NCBI RefSeq assembly: GCF_963576615.1
Contig: NC_088717.1
Coordinates: 29,491,213-29,555,212 of the forward strand
Origin: Watersipora subatra
Lineage: Eukaryota > Bryozoa > Gymnolaemata > Cheilostomatida > Watersiporidae
DNA: 64,000 nt
Direction: 5' to 3'
The position numbers were made by a program, and so were the translations under genes. The notes under the pieces are model-generated. The model saw nothing but the letters and a program-made list of their open reading frames with translations, made no database searches and had not been told where the DNA came from. Positions 38,401 through 45,512 of the stretch are shown piece by piece (the stretch's first letter is position 1; the number at the start of each line of letters is the position of its first letter).

Positions 38401-40637
38401 CAGTCTAATCACAAAAATTTCAGTAGATTGCATATTTGGAGTTGTTTTACCGTATGAAAGACAACTCTCAATAAAACTTGCTTTACGTAAATCTGTTCCC
38501 GAACACAGGTAATATAGCTAGTAGATTATCATAGGAAGCACTGAGAGTTGTTGAAGCTATCAATTATAATTTTTTGCTTGAGGTAGTGAGGCATCTTGGC
38601 TGTGAGGCACCTTGGCTGTGAGGCACCCTGCTTTCATAATTGTCACGAGAATATTTCATTTGAGTGTTTTTAGCACACACGCCCAGCAGTGGATGCTAGT
38701 GAGGAGTCACAACTGGAGGCAGCTCTCCAGGCATCGTTAGAGGAAGTGAAGCGGAAGGAGACACAGGAGCAATTGTTGGATGGTGACAGCTCTAGCAGTT
38801 CGAATATGAAGAGTGACTCTGATGATGAGGTTTGTTCTTTAGTACCATAACTAGTGTTGTTGTTCGATTGTTATATTTAATAAATTAATATATAATATAA
38901 ATATAATTATTATTGTCAATTGTATATCATATTGTCGCCAATTGTATGTACGGTTTTGCTAGTAATGTGTTGTTGTAGATTGTATCCATTTGTAGACAGC
39001 TGTGGACAAGAAGCGCTTGACATCTGGCTTCCCTACTACAGAGTCGATGGAGAGCTGTCTACCATCCATTCCTAGTACTCCACCTTCCAACAAAGATGCC
39101 AGGATCGACGGCTTCTGGACAGACCATATTTCGCAGGAAGGTAAACGCACCAAATACATGTATTTATGTCAGTTATCTTTCTTTCAAACATGTAACGGAG
39201 CATATTTAGATGTGGGGTGAGGAACGAAACAAACCATGGATGATCTGCGGAACAAACTGCTGCTACTTATCGCTTCATTGTTATGATTACATGATTACCT
39301 TGACATTTGTAAGGGGCAGTTTGACAGTATGGATTTGCTGGTATTTATAGGTACAGACATAAGTATTCTATTCAAAAAACCAGATATGTCTAGGTGTCAA
39401 TGGGAAGTCAAGTCGAAGTCTACTATCAAGGTACGCTTCATCCGCTCTTTTGTTCGACTCTCTTCCCAGTTTTGATTTTTGTTTTACATGCACCACTTGA
39501 AAACTGAAGTTGTGTGGTAGACTATTTATTCACAGGCTCCATCGCAGTTTGGCTGCAGCTGTTTCATACTGAGCTAAGATTACAAAATCTAGAGGCTAAT
39601 TGAAGAACAACTGGCAGCATTTCACTTTCTATTACAGCCATCCAACCAAGCTCTTTTCATAGTTACTGTTGTCTCCGCATATTTGTAGAATCTTCAACAG
39701 TTTTGAACTGAAATAGTGATCTAAGTGAAATAGTGATCTGTTCCGGTTTATGCAATGAATATATAATATTATGGTAAAGAATATGTTTGTGGAATAGTAT
39801 ACTCTGATATTAATTGTCAGCAAACCTGTGTGCTGTTGGAGCGGATGACCTACTCATCTTTGATATATTTATATGTAAGTAATGACCTATGATATATCTA
39901 TATGTAAGTACTGACCTATGATATGTCTACATGTAAGTAATGACCTATGATATATCTATATGTAAGTACTGACCTATGATATATCTATATGTAAGTACTG
40001 ACCTATGATATATCTATATGTAAGTACTGACCTATGATATATCTATATGTAAGTACTGACCTATGATATATCTATATGTAAGTAATGACCTATGATATAT
40101 TTATATGTAAGTACTGACCTATGATATATTTATATGTAAGTAATGACCTTTGATATATCTATATGTAAGTACTGACCTATGATATGTCTATATGTAAGTA
40201 CTGACCTTCATGCCAAGGTTACTGTTAATGTTTTAATAATTGCTGTTATCATTTTACCAGTTTGTTTTTACAACAGTTTATGGCACAACAGAACTATGTC
40301 ATCAGCTTTTACTTTCCTTTGTTTAGTTTTTTTAAACGTAAAACAGGCTTCTTGATCCTTGTTTATTAGCATTTGTGTGGCTCTGCCAGTCCGCAGTTCT
40401 GCTTTCTTGCGCTATATCCAGATTGGTCGTTATTCAGGGGTCATCCTAGTTCGACCAATAATGATTGTTCTTTGCTAGGCTCTTATTCTCTATGTGGAAA
40501 GCTTGGGATTCAAGCGTGATGCATATGAAGTCATGGCCAACTTTCCTAGTCGAAAAATTTCCAGACTGCCTCTCGACAAAACATTGGAAGAGTGTAAATT
40601 TCAAAAGCAGGAAACCTTCTATATACAGAAGATGTGA
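17429..40637 (+). CDS. UBXN7: UBX domain-containing protein 7 (complete gene)
   Basis: Eleven exons: 17429-17468, 22011-22122, 22633-22805, 23698-23819, 26931-27077, 29976-30116, 32721-32807, 38674-38829, 38996-39140, 39351-39430, 40479-40637. They join with consistent phase at every junction to 1362 nt, 453 aa; human UBXN7 is about 489 aa. Domains: UBA (about aa 1-45), UAS thioredoxin-like (about 125-260), UIM (about 283-300), UBX (about 376-453). The family are adaptors of the AAA-ATPase p97/VCP: UBA binds ubiquitin, UIM binds neddylated cullins, UBX binds the p97 N domain. The first ATG follows an in-frame TGA at 17411. All introns are GT-AG except intron 6 (GC-AG). The UBX p97-contact loop reads NFPSRK where vertebrate UBXN7 has FPR. 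Introns hold the Tigger-like element, splice-site minisatellites and Helitrons. Confidence 0.93.
19494..19550. repeat. Left subterminal repeats of the transposon
   Basis: GGGGCATATTGGGAC occurs at about 19494 and 19516, and inverted at about 19534. The last two form a perfect palindrome (17-bp arms around AT). The same word is the core of the TIR. Probable transposase-binding sites, or promoter operators just upstream of the ORF. Confidence 0.75.
19591..21547 (+). pseudogene. Pogo/Tigger-like transposase, one frameshift
   Basis: The first part (19591-20154) has a psq-type helix-turn-helix (about aa 15-60) and a CENP-B-type HTH (about aa 70-145, including [13 protein letters not shown]). The second part (20156-21547, another frame) has the DDE domain: [14 protein letters not shown] and [13 protein letters not shown] give the three expected acidic positions. 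A Lys/Arg-rich stretch, an acidic stretch and a C-terminal GDYVLVKF domain follow. The break lies in a (TA)n run at 20139-20153: removing two TA units gives RYIYN directly before MDET, as in active relatives. Start ATG 19591 is chosen; the frame is open upstream only through a TTG. Conceptual length is about 650 aa. All three catalytic acids remain. Confidence 0.9.
21640..21700. repeat. Right subterminal repeats of the transposon
   Basis: GTCCCAAATTGCCCC, GTCCCAATACGCCCC and inverted GGGGCGTATTAGGAC lie together between the transposase stop and the right TIR, mirroring the left subterminal set. Confidence 0.75.
22011..22122 (+). CDS. UBXN7: UBXN7 exon 2 (UBA)
   Basis: Acceptor TTTTATGTAG. 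Encodes [20 protein letters not shown], the UBA core (compare LEACNNNLEMA in vertebrates). Donor CCCAAG|GTGAGC, phase 2. The last 38 nt and the donor are the first copy of a 55-bp tandem array. Confidence 0.92.
22085..22405 (+). repeat. 55-bp minisatellite containing exon-2 end and 5' splice site
   Basis: About 5.8 copies, period 55 (starts 22085, 22140, 22195, 22250, 22305, 22360). The first copy is exon 2 plus donor. Later copies are almost identical and most keep CCCAAGGTGAGCCACTC. Reading past the true donor meets TGA at once (CCA AGG TGA), so use of a distal donor would truncate the protein. Confidence 0.93.
22633..22805 (+). CDS. UBXN7: UBXN7 exon 3 (linker)
   Basis: Acceptor TTTATACCAG, donor GCTA|GTGAGT, phases 2 in and 1 out. 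It contains [14 protein letters not shown], the most conserved linker motif of UBXN7, and [11 protein letters not shown]. Confidence 0.93.
22963..23268. repeat. 11-bp minisatellite (CATATGCTTGC), about 27 copies
   Basis: In intron 3, starting about 160 bp after the donor. CCATATGCTTG and CCACATGCTTG variants alternate. It produces open frames on both strands with no coding meaning. Confidence 0.93.
23698..23819 (+). CDS. UBXN7: UBXN7 exon 4 (start of UAS)
   Basis: Acceptor TGTTTTTAG. Encodes [20 protein letters not shown], matching LADLFRPPIDLMHKG of the vertebrate protein. Donor TTATCTCT|GTGAGT, phase 0. Its last 27 nt are the founder copy of a 37-bp array. Confidence 0.93.
23793..26716 (+). 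repeat. 37-bp minisatellite of exon-4 end plus 5' splice site, about 79 copies
   Basis: The unit is GTGAGTTGATATTATCTATC followed by ATGGATCACACATCTCC. The first copy is the true exon-4 end and donor (23793-23825). Nearly every unit keeps CTCCGTGAGTTG, a U1-complementary donor word. Variants such as ATGGATC/ATGTATC, CTCC/CTCT and ATTATC/ATCATC recur as higher-order blocks. Extending exon 4 to any later donor meets TGA immediately (GTG AGT TGA). Confidence 0.95.
26931..27077 (+). CDS. UBXN7: UBXN7 exon 5 (UAS)
   Basis: Acceptor TTGCTGTAG, donor TGGCAG|GTATTT, phase 0 at both ends. Encodes [20 protein letters not shown] and later NHFILWQ, matching the thioredoxin-like UAS core (WLMINIQN, CLNRDVW, EHFIFWQ). 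Confidence 0.95.
27124..27561. mobile_element. MITE with long imperfect TIRs
   Basis: The left end AGGCTGGTTCACACTATAT and the right end ATATAATGTGAACTAGCCT are inverted, with further internal inverted blocks (TTTCGGC, TCGTCGAT, TCACGGT). About 438 bp, non-coding, in UBXN7 intron 5. The superfamily is uncertain. Confidence 0.75.
27977..28770 (-). mobile_element. Non-autonomous Helitron, minus orientation
   Basis: The 3' end (minus sense) shows the hairpin ACCCGGGCAATGCCGGGT about 11 nt before a CTAT-type terminus at about 27977. The 5' end is TCTATATATATATTTCCC at 28770, followed by TGTCTGTCACTCC. This matches Helitron architecture and other copies in the window. About 790 bp, no helicase. 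Confidence 0.75.
29275..29660. mobile_element. DNA element with ACTTTTCGGACTATTA termini
   Basis: The left end TACAGTACTTTTCGGACTAT and the right end (inverse) TACCGTACTTTTCAGATTAT are TIR-like. GCGGCTTATAT and GGGTGCGG blocks sit near each end. Related left-end sequence occurs inside the Helitrons at 33305 and 36250. Family not named; non-coding, in UBXN7 intron 5. Confidence 0.65.
29976..30116 (+). CDS. UBXN7: UBXN7 exon 6 (UAS)
   Basis: Acceptor TTTCTACAG. Encodes [17 protein letters not shown], almost identical in pattern to VYHDSEEGQRYIQFY. The donor is CAGAAG|GCAAGT, a canonical GC donor. No GT donor nearby keeps the phase-0 junction to GAC CTT at 32721. Confidence 0.93.
30169..31287 (-). 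mobile_element. Helitron, longer non-autonomous copy, minus orientation
   Basis: The 3' hairpin (CGGGCAACGCCGG) is at about 30180 and the 5' terminus TCTATATATATATATATA at 31287, with CTGTCATTCCGGC inside. Internal sequence (30640-30800) recurs at 58880-59060 and 62990-63200. It starts about 50 bp downstream of the GC donor of UBXN7 exon 6. The rest of intron 6 (31288-32526) shows no further clear element. Confidence 0.75.
32527..32621. repeat. 95-bp near-perfect palindrome
   Basis: The 47-bp arms surround one central base (32574), with one mismatch. The centre is GTAAGCTTCAAC-A-GTTGAAGCTTAC. It lies 100 bp upstream of UBXN7 exon 7. Structurally like the 127-bp palindrome at 2708, but unrelated in sequence. 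Confidence 0.92.
32721..32807 (+). CDS. UBXN7: UBXN7 exon 7 (end of UAS)
   Basis: Acceptor CTTCTTTTCAG, donor GTCAAG|GTTAGC, phase 0 at both ends. Encodes [18 protein letters not shown], corresponding to the last UAS helix (DVTSFLDQVTGFLGEHG region). Confidence 0.85.
32870..33072. repeat. 13-bp minisatellite (CTAGCTTCACCTA), about 15 copies
   Basis: It begins about 60 bp after the exon-7 donor. CTAGCTACACCTA and CTAGCTTCACCTA variants are mixed. Confidence 0.9.
33078..33252 (+). mobile_element. 3' end of a Helitron, plus orientation
   Basis: This matches the complement of the 27977 and 30169 3' regions. It ends with hairpin ACCCGGGCAACGCCGGGT, an 11-nt spacer and GTTAG at 33252. The 5' part is missing. 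It abuts the TC start of the next Helitron with no intervening base. Confidence 0.8.
34862..35002 (+). pseudogene. Helitron (PIF1-like) helicase C-terminal remnant
   Basis: The frame reads [20 protein letters not shown] and continues to VVYPQVLH and TGA at 35000-35002. SPCFSHxQLYVACSxVG followed by a ...VVYP...VL end is the C-terminal signature of PIF1-family helicases encoded by Helitrons. Nothing upstream is intact. Confidence 0.8.
35580..35865. repeat. GATTGCGAGGC-type minisatellite
   Basis: Degenerate 10-15-bp units (GCGATTGATTGCGAG, GCGATTGGTTGCGAG) lie between two copies of the Helitron 3' end. Open frames on both strands are by-products. Confidence 0.85.
36186..38521 (+). mobile_element. 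Degenerate Helitron with helicase N-terminal remnant
   Basis: Starts TCTACTATATAAACGGC immediately after the CTAG of the previous element and ends AATATAGCTAG at 38521, followed by T. The body shares 36600-37500 with the preceding Helitron at high identity. The 3' 300 bp matches 35150-35470. Confidence 0.8.
37630..37980 (+). pseudogene. Helitron protein N-terminal repeat remnant
   Basis: The frame contains [20 protein letters not shown] and a second [14 protein letters not shown] copy, resembling the Arg/Glu/Ala-rich N-terminal repeats of invertebrate Helitron/PIF1-like proteins, then [14 protein letters not shown]. Two TGA codons interrupt it. It supports the Helitron assignment together with the C-terminal remnant in the neighbour. 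Confidence 0.5.
38674..38829 (+). CDS. UBXN7: UBXN7 exon 8 (UIM)
   Basis: Acceptor GTGTTTTTAG, donor GATGAG|GTTTGT, phase 0 at both ends. Encodes [20 protein letters not shown]: a ubiquitin-interacting motif with acidic start, Ala and Ser at the key positions (compare DASEDSQLEAAIRASLQET). An acidic Ser-rich tail follows. Confidence 0.95.
38996..39140 (+). CDS. UBXN7: UBXN7 exon 9 (linker before UBX)
   Basis: Acceptor CCATTTGTAG, donor CAGGAAG|GTAAAC, phase 0 in and 1 out. It is Pro/Ser-rich ([20 protein letters not shown]) without a known motif, as expected for the variable linker. Confidence 0.8.
39351..39430 (+). CDS. UBXN7: UBXN7 exon 10 (start of UBX)
   Basis: Acceptor GTATTTATAG, donor ATCAAG|GTACGC, phase 1 in and 0 out. 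Encodes [20 protein letters not shown], aligned with the first UBX beta strands, though divergent from vertebrate LMLRYPDGKREQITL. Confidence 0.75.
39821..39874 (+). CDS. UBXN7: Possible alternative 18-codon UBXN7 exon
   Basis: Acceptor TAATTGTCAG and donor TTATAT|GTAAGT bracket 54 open nucleotides, phase 0 at both ends ([18 protein letters not shown]). Including it would insert 18 residues in the UBX beta-grasp between exons 10 and 11. No homologue is known to me; it may be a cryptic exon. Its donor is the first unit of the next array. Confidence 0.3.
39863..40208 (+). repeat. 29-bp minisatellite with GTAAGT in every copy, about 12 units
   Basis: The unit is GTAAGTACTGACC followed by TATGATATATCTATAT. 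Every copy has a perfect GTAAGT donor word. It starts at the end of the possible alternative exon in UBXN7 intron 10. Confidence 0.93.
40479..40637 (+). CDS. UBXN7: UBXN7 exon 11 (UBX C-terminus, stop)
   Basis: Acceptor TCTTTGCTAG, phase 0. Encodes [40 protein letters not shown] and ends YIQKM-TGA (40635-40637). It aligns along its whole length with the end of vertebrate UBXN7. The p97-binding loop is FPS-R rather than FPR-R. Confidence 0.95.
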   Translation, partial: ALILYVESLGFKRDAYEVMANFPSRKISRLPLDKTLEECKFQKQETFYIQKM

Positions 40638-40864
40638 TTTGATATACTTTATCAGAGCTGCAGTATTATTTGAGAGTGGAAACATCACTGACAGGGCAGC
40701 ACTGTACTCTTCATGATTGTGCATCTTATGAATGATACGTGAGCATGGCAGCACCATGACACGAGAGCGTATTTATGTAACAGACCCAACTAAAGTGTCC
40801 ATGGTCTACATGCAGTGCATTTTGTCTATATATTTTTACTGGATATTTAGTGGCATAAATATTC

Positions 40865-40967
40865 TTATAGCTTGCTAATAATATTGCTTACCGCTATATT
40901 GGCTAATAATATTGCTTACGGATATATTGGCTAATAATATTGCTTACGACTATATTGGCTAATAATC
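40865..40967. repeat. 25-bp tandem repeat, about 4 copies
   Basis: ATTGGCTAATAATATTGCTTAC-type units in the UBXN7 3' region. Confidence 0.8.
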
Positions 40968-41081
40968 AAGTCAGTTTTTGCCATTTTCTCTCTAAGAGAA
41001 TTTGTACAGTGCGGTTTCATATCAATCTTGCTGCTGTAAATTATAACTGCCTTTTAACATGTGTTGAACAGTACATGAGAT

Positions 41082-41087
41082 AATAAA
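41082..41087 (+). terminator. AATAAA, candidate UBXN7 poly(A) signal
   Basis: The hexamer lies in GAGATAATAAATGATC about 445 nt after the UBXN7 stop. No closer canonical hexamer was noticed. Confidence 0.5.
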
Positions 41088-41918
41088 TGATCTCCTGTCC
41101 ATCGTCCCTGTCTCGTCGTCCTGTTGTCCTATACTCATTACACTTGCAGAACGCGGTTATATATAACCGCAAGTTGGTGTTATCCACATGATGGAATCGA
41201 CTAAAATCTGCACGACAAGCGAGATTTAGTACTTGGAAATATTCACAATGTTTCCATGATGTGATTAATCGTCATGTAGGAACAATACGCCAAAAATGCT
41301 GTGCAAGCTATTCTATTCAGTGGAACATGTCATCGGTTCCTTATTTCGATTTGAGCAGTTGCAAATGCACCGCTATGACCTATGATGGCTGCTATGAGCG
41401 CAACGTGCAAACACTTATGGCGCAATAACTCAATGTGTGCACAACTCCAAATCTGCATCATCCACTTCATGTAAACGCAGTGTATTTTTTGTTGAGTAAG
41501 ACTATGTTAGCCTCACCTGCTCCTACATATTGGATCACCCTTACAATAGGCATCTTGCCAGCCATTTATTATCTCTTCGATTTGCATTGTATTCCTTTCG
41601 CATAGCATCCTCGGGGGTCATTTTTAACATGATTGGTAGACTAGACAGAGCAATAGAGATTATGTACTATATAGAACTATAGACTATGTAGTGGTAAAAA
41701 TAGGCTATGTAGTGGTAGACTATAGACTAAATAGTGGTAAACTATAGATTATGAAGTGTTAAACTATAGACTTTGTAGTGTTAGAAAGTTATGTACCAAC
41801 AAATGAACAAAAATAAACCATTCAGCATGAATTAAACTAACTTACATGAGCTTGACAAAGAGACATGTTCTGCGTATGAGTGTACGAGTTGCTAGTCATA
41901 ATAAACCTCTCTAGATAG

Positions 41919-42345
41919 TGATGGCCAAGGTAGGGATGGTCAAGGTAGGTACGGTCAAGGTAGGATGGTCAAGGTAGGTACGGTCAAGATAGTGATGGTC
42001 AAGGTAGGTATGGTGAAGGTAGGATGGTCAAGGAAGGGACGGTCAAGGTAGGGACGGCCAAGGTAGGGACAGTCAAGGTAGGGATGGTCAAGGTAGGGAC
42101 GGTCAAGGTAAGTATGGTTAAGTTAGGAACGGTCAAGGTAGGGATGGTCAAGGTAGGCATGGTGAAAGTAGGAACGGTGAAGCTAGGGACGGTCAAGCTA
42201 GGGACGGTCAAGGTAGGGACGGTCAAGGTAGGGACGGTCAAGGTAGGGACGGTCAAGGTAGGGACGGTCAAGGTAGGGACGGTCAAGGTAGGGACGGTCA
42301 AGGTAGGGACGGTCAAGGTAGGGACGGTCAAGGTTGGGAAAGGTC
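41919..42345. repeat. 15-bp minisatellite (GGTCAAGGTAGGGAC), about 28 units
   Basis: The purine-rich array lies between the tail-to-tail UBXN7 and CHM genes. The period is a multiple of 3, so it is open on both strands (VKVGT and TVPTL repeats). No start context or similarity supports coding. Degenerate repeats of about 20 bp (GTAGTGGTAAACTATAGACT) precede it at 41655-41790. Confidence 0.93.
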
Positions 42346-42704
42346 AAGGTAGAAATGCGAGAATGACAATTTTGTCCGGTTTACAAATTAATCGCTGCAA
42401 ATATATTTAAAAAAATAGATAACATTGGTATTACTAGTACAAATAACATTGTTGGTATAGATAACTGACACCAACAGTCTAGAATTAACTACAAACATTA
42501 AATTTCAAAAAATTAACAGCATTACAAATCTGAGAGATACTATGTGTGTCCATGAAATAACAAGCTAGCTTTTGCACGATAAATCAGGGCTATGGTGCAA
42601 CATTATAACCATATTCTGCGGGTCAATTTGCTGAGACTGCTAAGACAGACCCAGCTTGGGAAGCAGTTCGCGACTTCTGACAAGCTTCAACAGAATAATC
42701 CTTT

Positions 42705-45512
42705 TCATTGCATACCCTGATCGGTGCTCCTTTCTTCAGCCGAATCCAACTTACTATCTGTCTCGCAGAAAATAATATTTTCTGGGTCAGGAGGTCGTGG
42801 TAAAAACTCTTCACCAGGACAAACTAGAGAAAATATTTGTTTTGCCTAAAAAGATAAGAAGACAATAATCAGGTTGGCGTCAGAGAAAGCTCTAGCGTTA
42901 ATTCATAGACATGTTCTGTTTTTCTAATCAGCCAACCTTTTTGCTGACGTTTTGGCATGATTTATCTGAATGTAATCGTCATAGGGCACATTTGTTTAAT
43001 TTGACGTTATACTAATAGATATAAAATATTGTAGATTAATTCCAAATATAACTGAATAATCATAGTATTAGGCTATGGGCAAAACAATGAAACACAAATC
43101 TTCTATAATTTAAAATTTGTATCAAATTTAGGAAATTGGTTAGAATCTGTTGCAATGCGGCAAAATCTATACATCATTTGATCAAATTGGCTGTATGTAG
43201 ACTAGATTAGGCAACTTTTTTCAAATAAGTTTTGTGAATGTTCATTGCAAGAAGAAAAAACGCATGAAGGCAGCCAGATAGCGTACAAGGCATCTATATG
43301 ATGGCGTACAAAGCATCTATATGATAGCGTACAAGGCAGCTAGATAGCATACAAGGCGCCCATATGATAGCGCACAAGGCATCTATATGATAGCGTACAA
43401 GGCGACCATATGATAGCGTACAAGGCGTCCATATGATAGCGCACAAGGCATCTATATGATAGCGTACAAAGCATCTATATGATAGCGTACAAAGCGTCCA
43501 TATGATAGCGCACAAGGCATCTATATGATAGCGTACAAGGCGTCCATATGATAGCGTACAAGGCATCTATATGATAGCGTACAAGGCGCCCATATGAGAG
43601 CGTACAAGGCATCTATATGATAGCGTACAAGGCATCTATATGATAGCGTACAAGGCATCTATATGATAGCGTACAAGGTATCTGTATGATAGCATACAAG
43701 TCGTCCATATGATAGCGTACAAGGCGCCCATATGATAGCGTACAAGGCATCTATATGATAGTGTACAAGGCATCCATATGATAGCATACAAGACATCTAT
43801 ATCATAGCGTACAAGGCGTCCATATGATAGTGTACATGGCATCTATATGATAGCGTACAAGGCATCCATATGGTAGCGTACAAGGCATCCATATGATAGC
43901 GTAGAAGGCATCCATATGATAGCGTACAAGGCATCCATATGATAGCGTACAAGGTATCTGTATGATAGCATACAAGTCGTCCATATGATAGCGTACAAGG
44001 CGCCCATATGATAGCGTACAAGGCATCTATATGATAGTGTACAAGGCATCCATATGATAGCATACAAGTCGTCCATACGGTAGCGTACAAGACATCTATA
44101 TCATAGCGTACAAGGCGTCCATATGATAGCGTACAAGGCATCTATATGATAGCGTACAAGGCATCCATATGGTAGCGTACAAGGCATCCATATGATAGCG
44201 TAGAAGGCATCCATATGATAGCGTAGAAGGCATCCATATGATAGCGTACAAGGCATCCATATGATAGCGTACAAGGCATCCATATGATAGTGTACAAGGC
44301 ATCCATATGATAGCGTACAAGGCATCCATATGATAGCGTACAAGGCATCCATATGATAGCGTACAAGGCATCCATATGATAGCGTACAAGGCATCCATAT
44401 GATAGCAACAGGTTAGTAACGCTGCTACTCACGCGTGAGACAGAGTTATCCGAGCTGATGTCAGCTCCAGGGCCAGGGGTTACCAACAGATTCTCATACG
44501 CTCGAGTCTCAAGTAGCTTTTCTTCGCTGTAGTCTGGTAGGTTGAAGTAACATGCAAGCATAAGCCTAGGTTTACCCGCTTCCACAGCTGTAAAACATTC
44601 AAACTCTGTCATGGACAAAAATGAGATATGCTGAGATCAGTCCGAGATACAAACAAAAGTAATTTCAAACTTTACTAAATGCTCATCCATGAAAGACTAC
44701 ATACCTAAACATATAGTATATAGGAACTCTGTATTTACAAGTACATACATGTATATACATATAGTATATAGGTATTTACAAGTACACACATGTATATACA
44801 ATAGTGAATACCTTTAATGACAAGATAGTTGGTATGTGTGTGAATATAAGATATTATGAACAGTGAATACCTTTAATGACAAGATAGTTGGTATGTGTAT
44901 GAATATATGATATTATGAATAGTGAATACCTTCAAAGACCAGATAGCTGGTATATGTGTGAATATATGATATTATGAATAGTGAATACATTCAAAGACCA
45001 GATAGCTGGTATATGTGTGCGTATACTCCTGAACACACACTCTATACCTACCATCTATATATGTACAACTGTATATCTATATCTTTATACATCTATACGC
45101 TTGAGACAATAGCATTCTCTAGTGAGTCCTATTAATACCTCTATTAATACCTCTATTAATATTCATATTATTAGTGAGTGCTATTACTCACTAATAATAT
45201 TTAGCACTCACTCTTGCTAAACAGTCGTTCTACATATGGCTCCAAATCCTGTCGAGCTACACCTTTGCTTGAAGTGGTTAGATGGCAAACCCCTGTAATG
45301 ATGGATCATTTACTTTCATACAGTTGTTTTTACAACATAAATAACAAATATCTCTTCAAATAACAAGCACTACAAAACTACAAGTTGCATTATCATCCAT
45401 AACCTATTTAAGATATGGAATATCAGATGAGAAGAAACATCTAAAATTGGTTGACTCACGCACCCTTATTTCAGCATAGCCAGATGTGCAGTCAACAAAC
45501 ATCATAGAATAT
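42705..45512 (-). CDS. CHM: Rab escort protein, C-terminal exons
   Basis: Four minus-strand exons: 45512-45460, 45292-45212, 44587-44433, 42845-42705 (stop TGA at 42707-42705; a donor GTATGC at 42715 offers an alternative). Phases match at each junction: 1, 1 and 0. Motifs: CHLTTSSKGVARQDLEPYVE, GKPRLMLACYFNLPDYSEEK, AKQIFSLVCPGEEFLPRPPD, PENIIF. These parallel the vertebrate REP segments HLTCTSSKTAREDLE, LWALYFNMRDSSD and ICPNEDFCPPPPNPEDII. REP presents newly made Rab GTPases to Rab geranylgeranyltransferase and belongs to the GDI superfamily. N-terminal exons (FAD/GDI-like fold) are not identified and probably lie beyond 45.5 kb on this strand. The last intron contains a 23-bp minisatellite starting 28 bp from the donor. 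Confidence 0.88.
43272..44405. repeat. 23-bp minisatellite in a CHM intron, about 49 copies
   Basis: The unit is GATAGCGTACAAGGCATCCATAT with CATCTATA, CGTCCATA and CGCCCATA variants. The several 60-158-aa minus-strand open frames are translations of the array; the longest also runs through the real CHM exon at 44433-44587. Confidence 0.95.
44806..45012. repeat. About 63-bp tandem repeat, 3.3 copies
   Basis: AGTGAATACCTTTAATGACA, a GATAGTTGGTATGTGTGTGA-like block and ATATATGATATTATGAAT repeat within the CHM intron. A duplicated ACATATAGTATATAGG block precedes it (44708-44800). Confidence 0.85.

Noticed and set aside
42024-42410. ORFs encoding VKVGT / TVPTL repeats on both strands
   Set aside because: A product of the 15-bp array whose period is a multiple of three. 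No start context or similarity.
43294-44618. Several 60-158-aa minus-strand ORFs
   Set aside because: They come from the 23-bp minisatellite. Only the segment 44433-44587 inside the longest one is real coding sequence (CHM).
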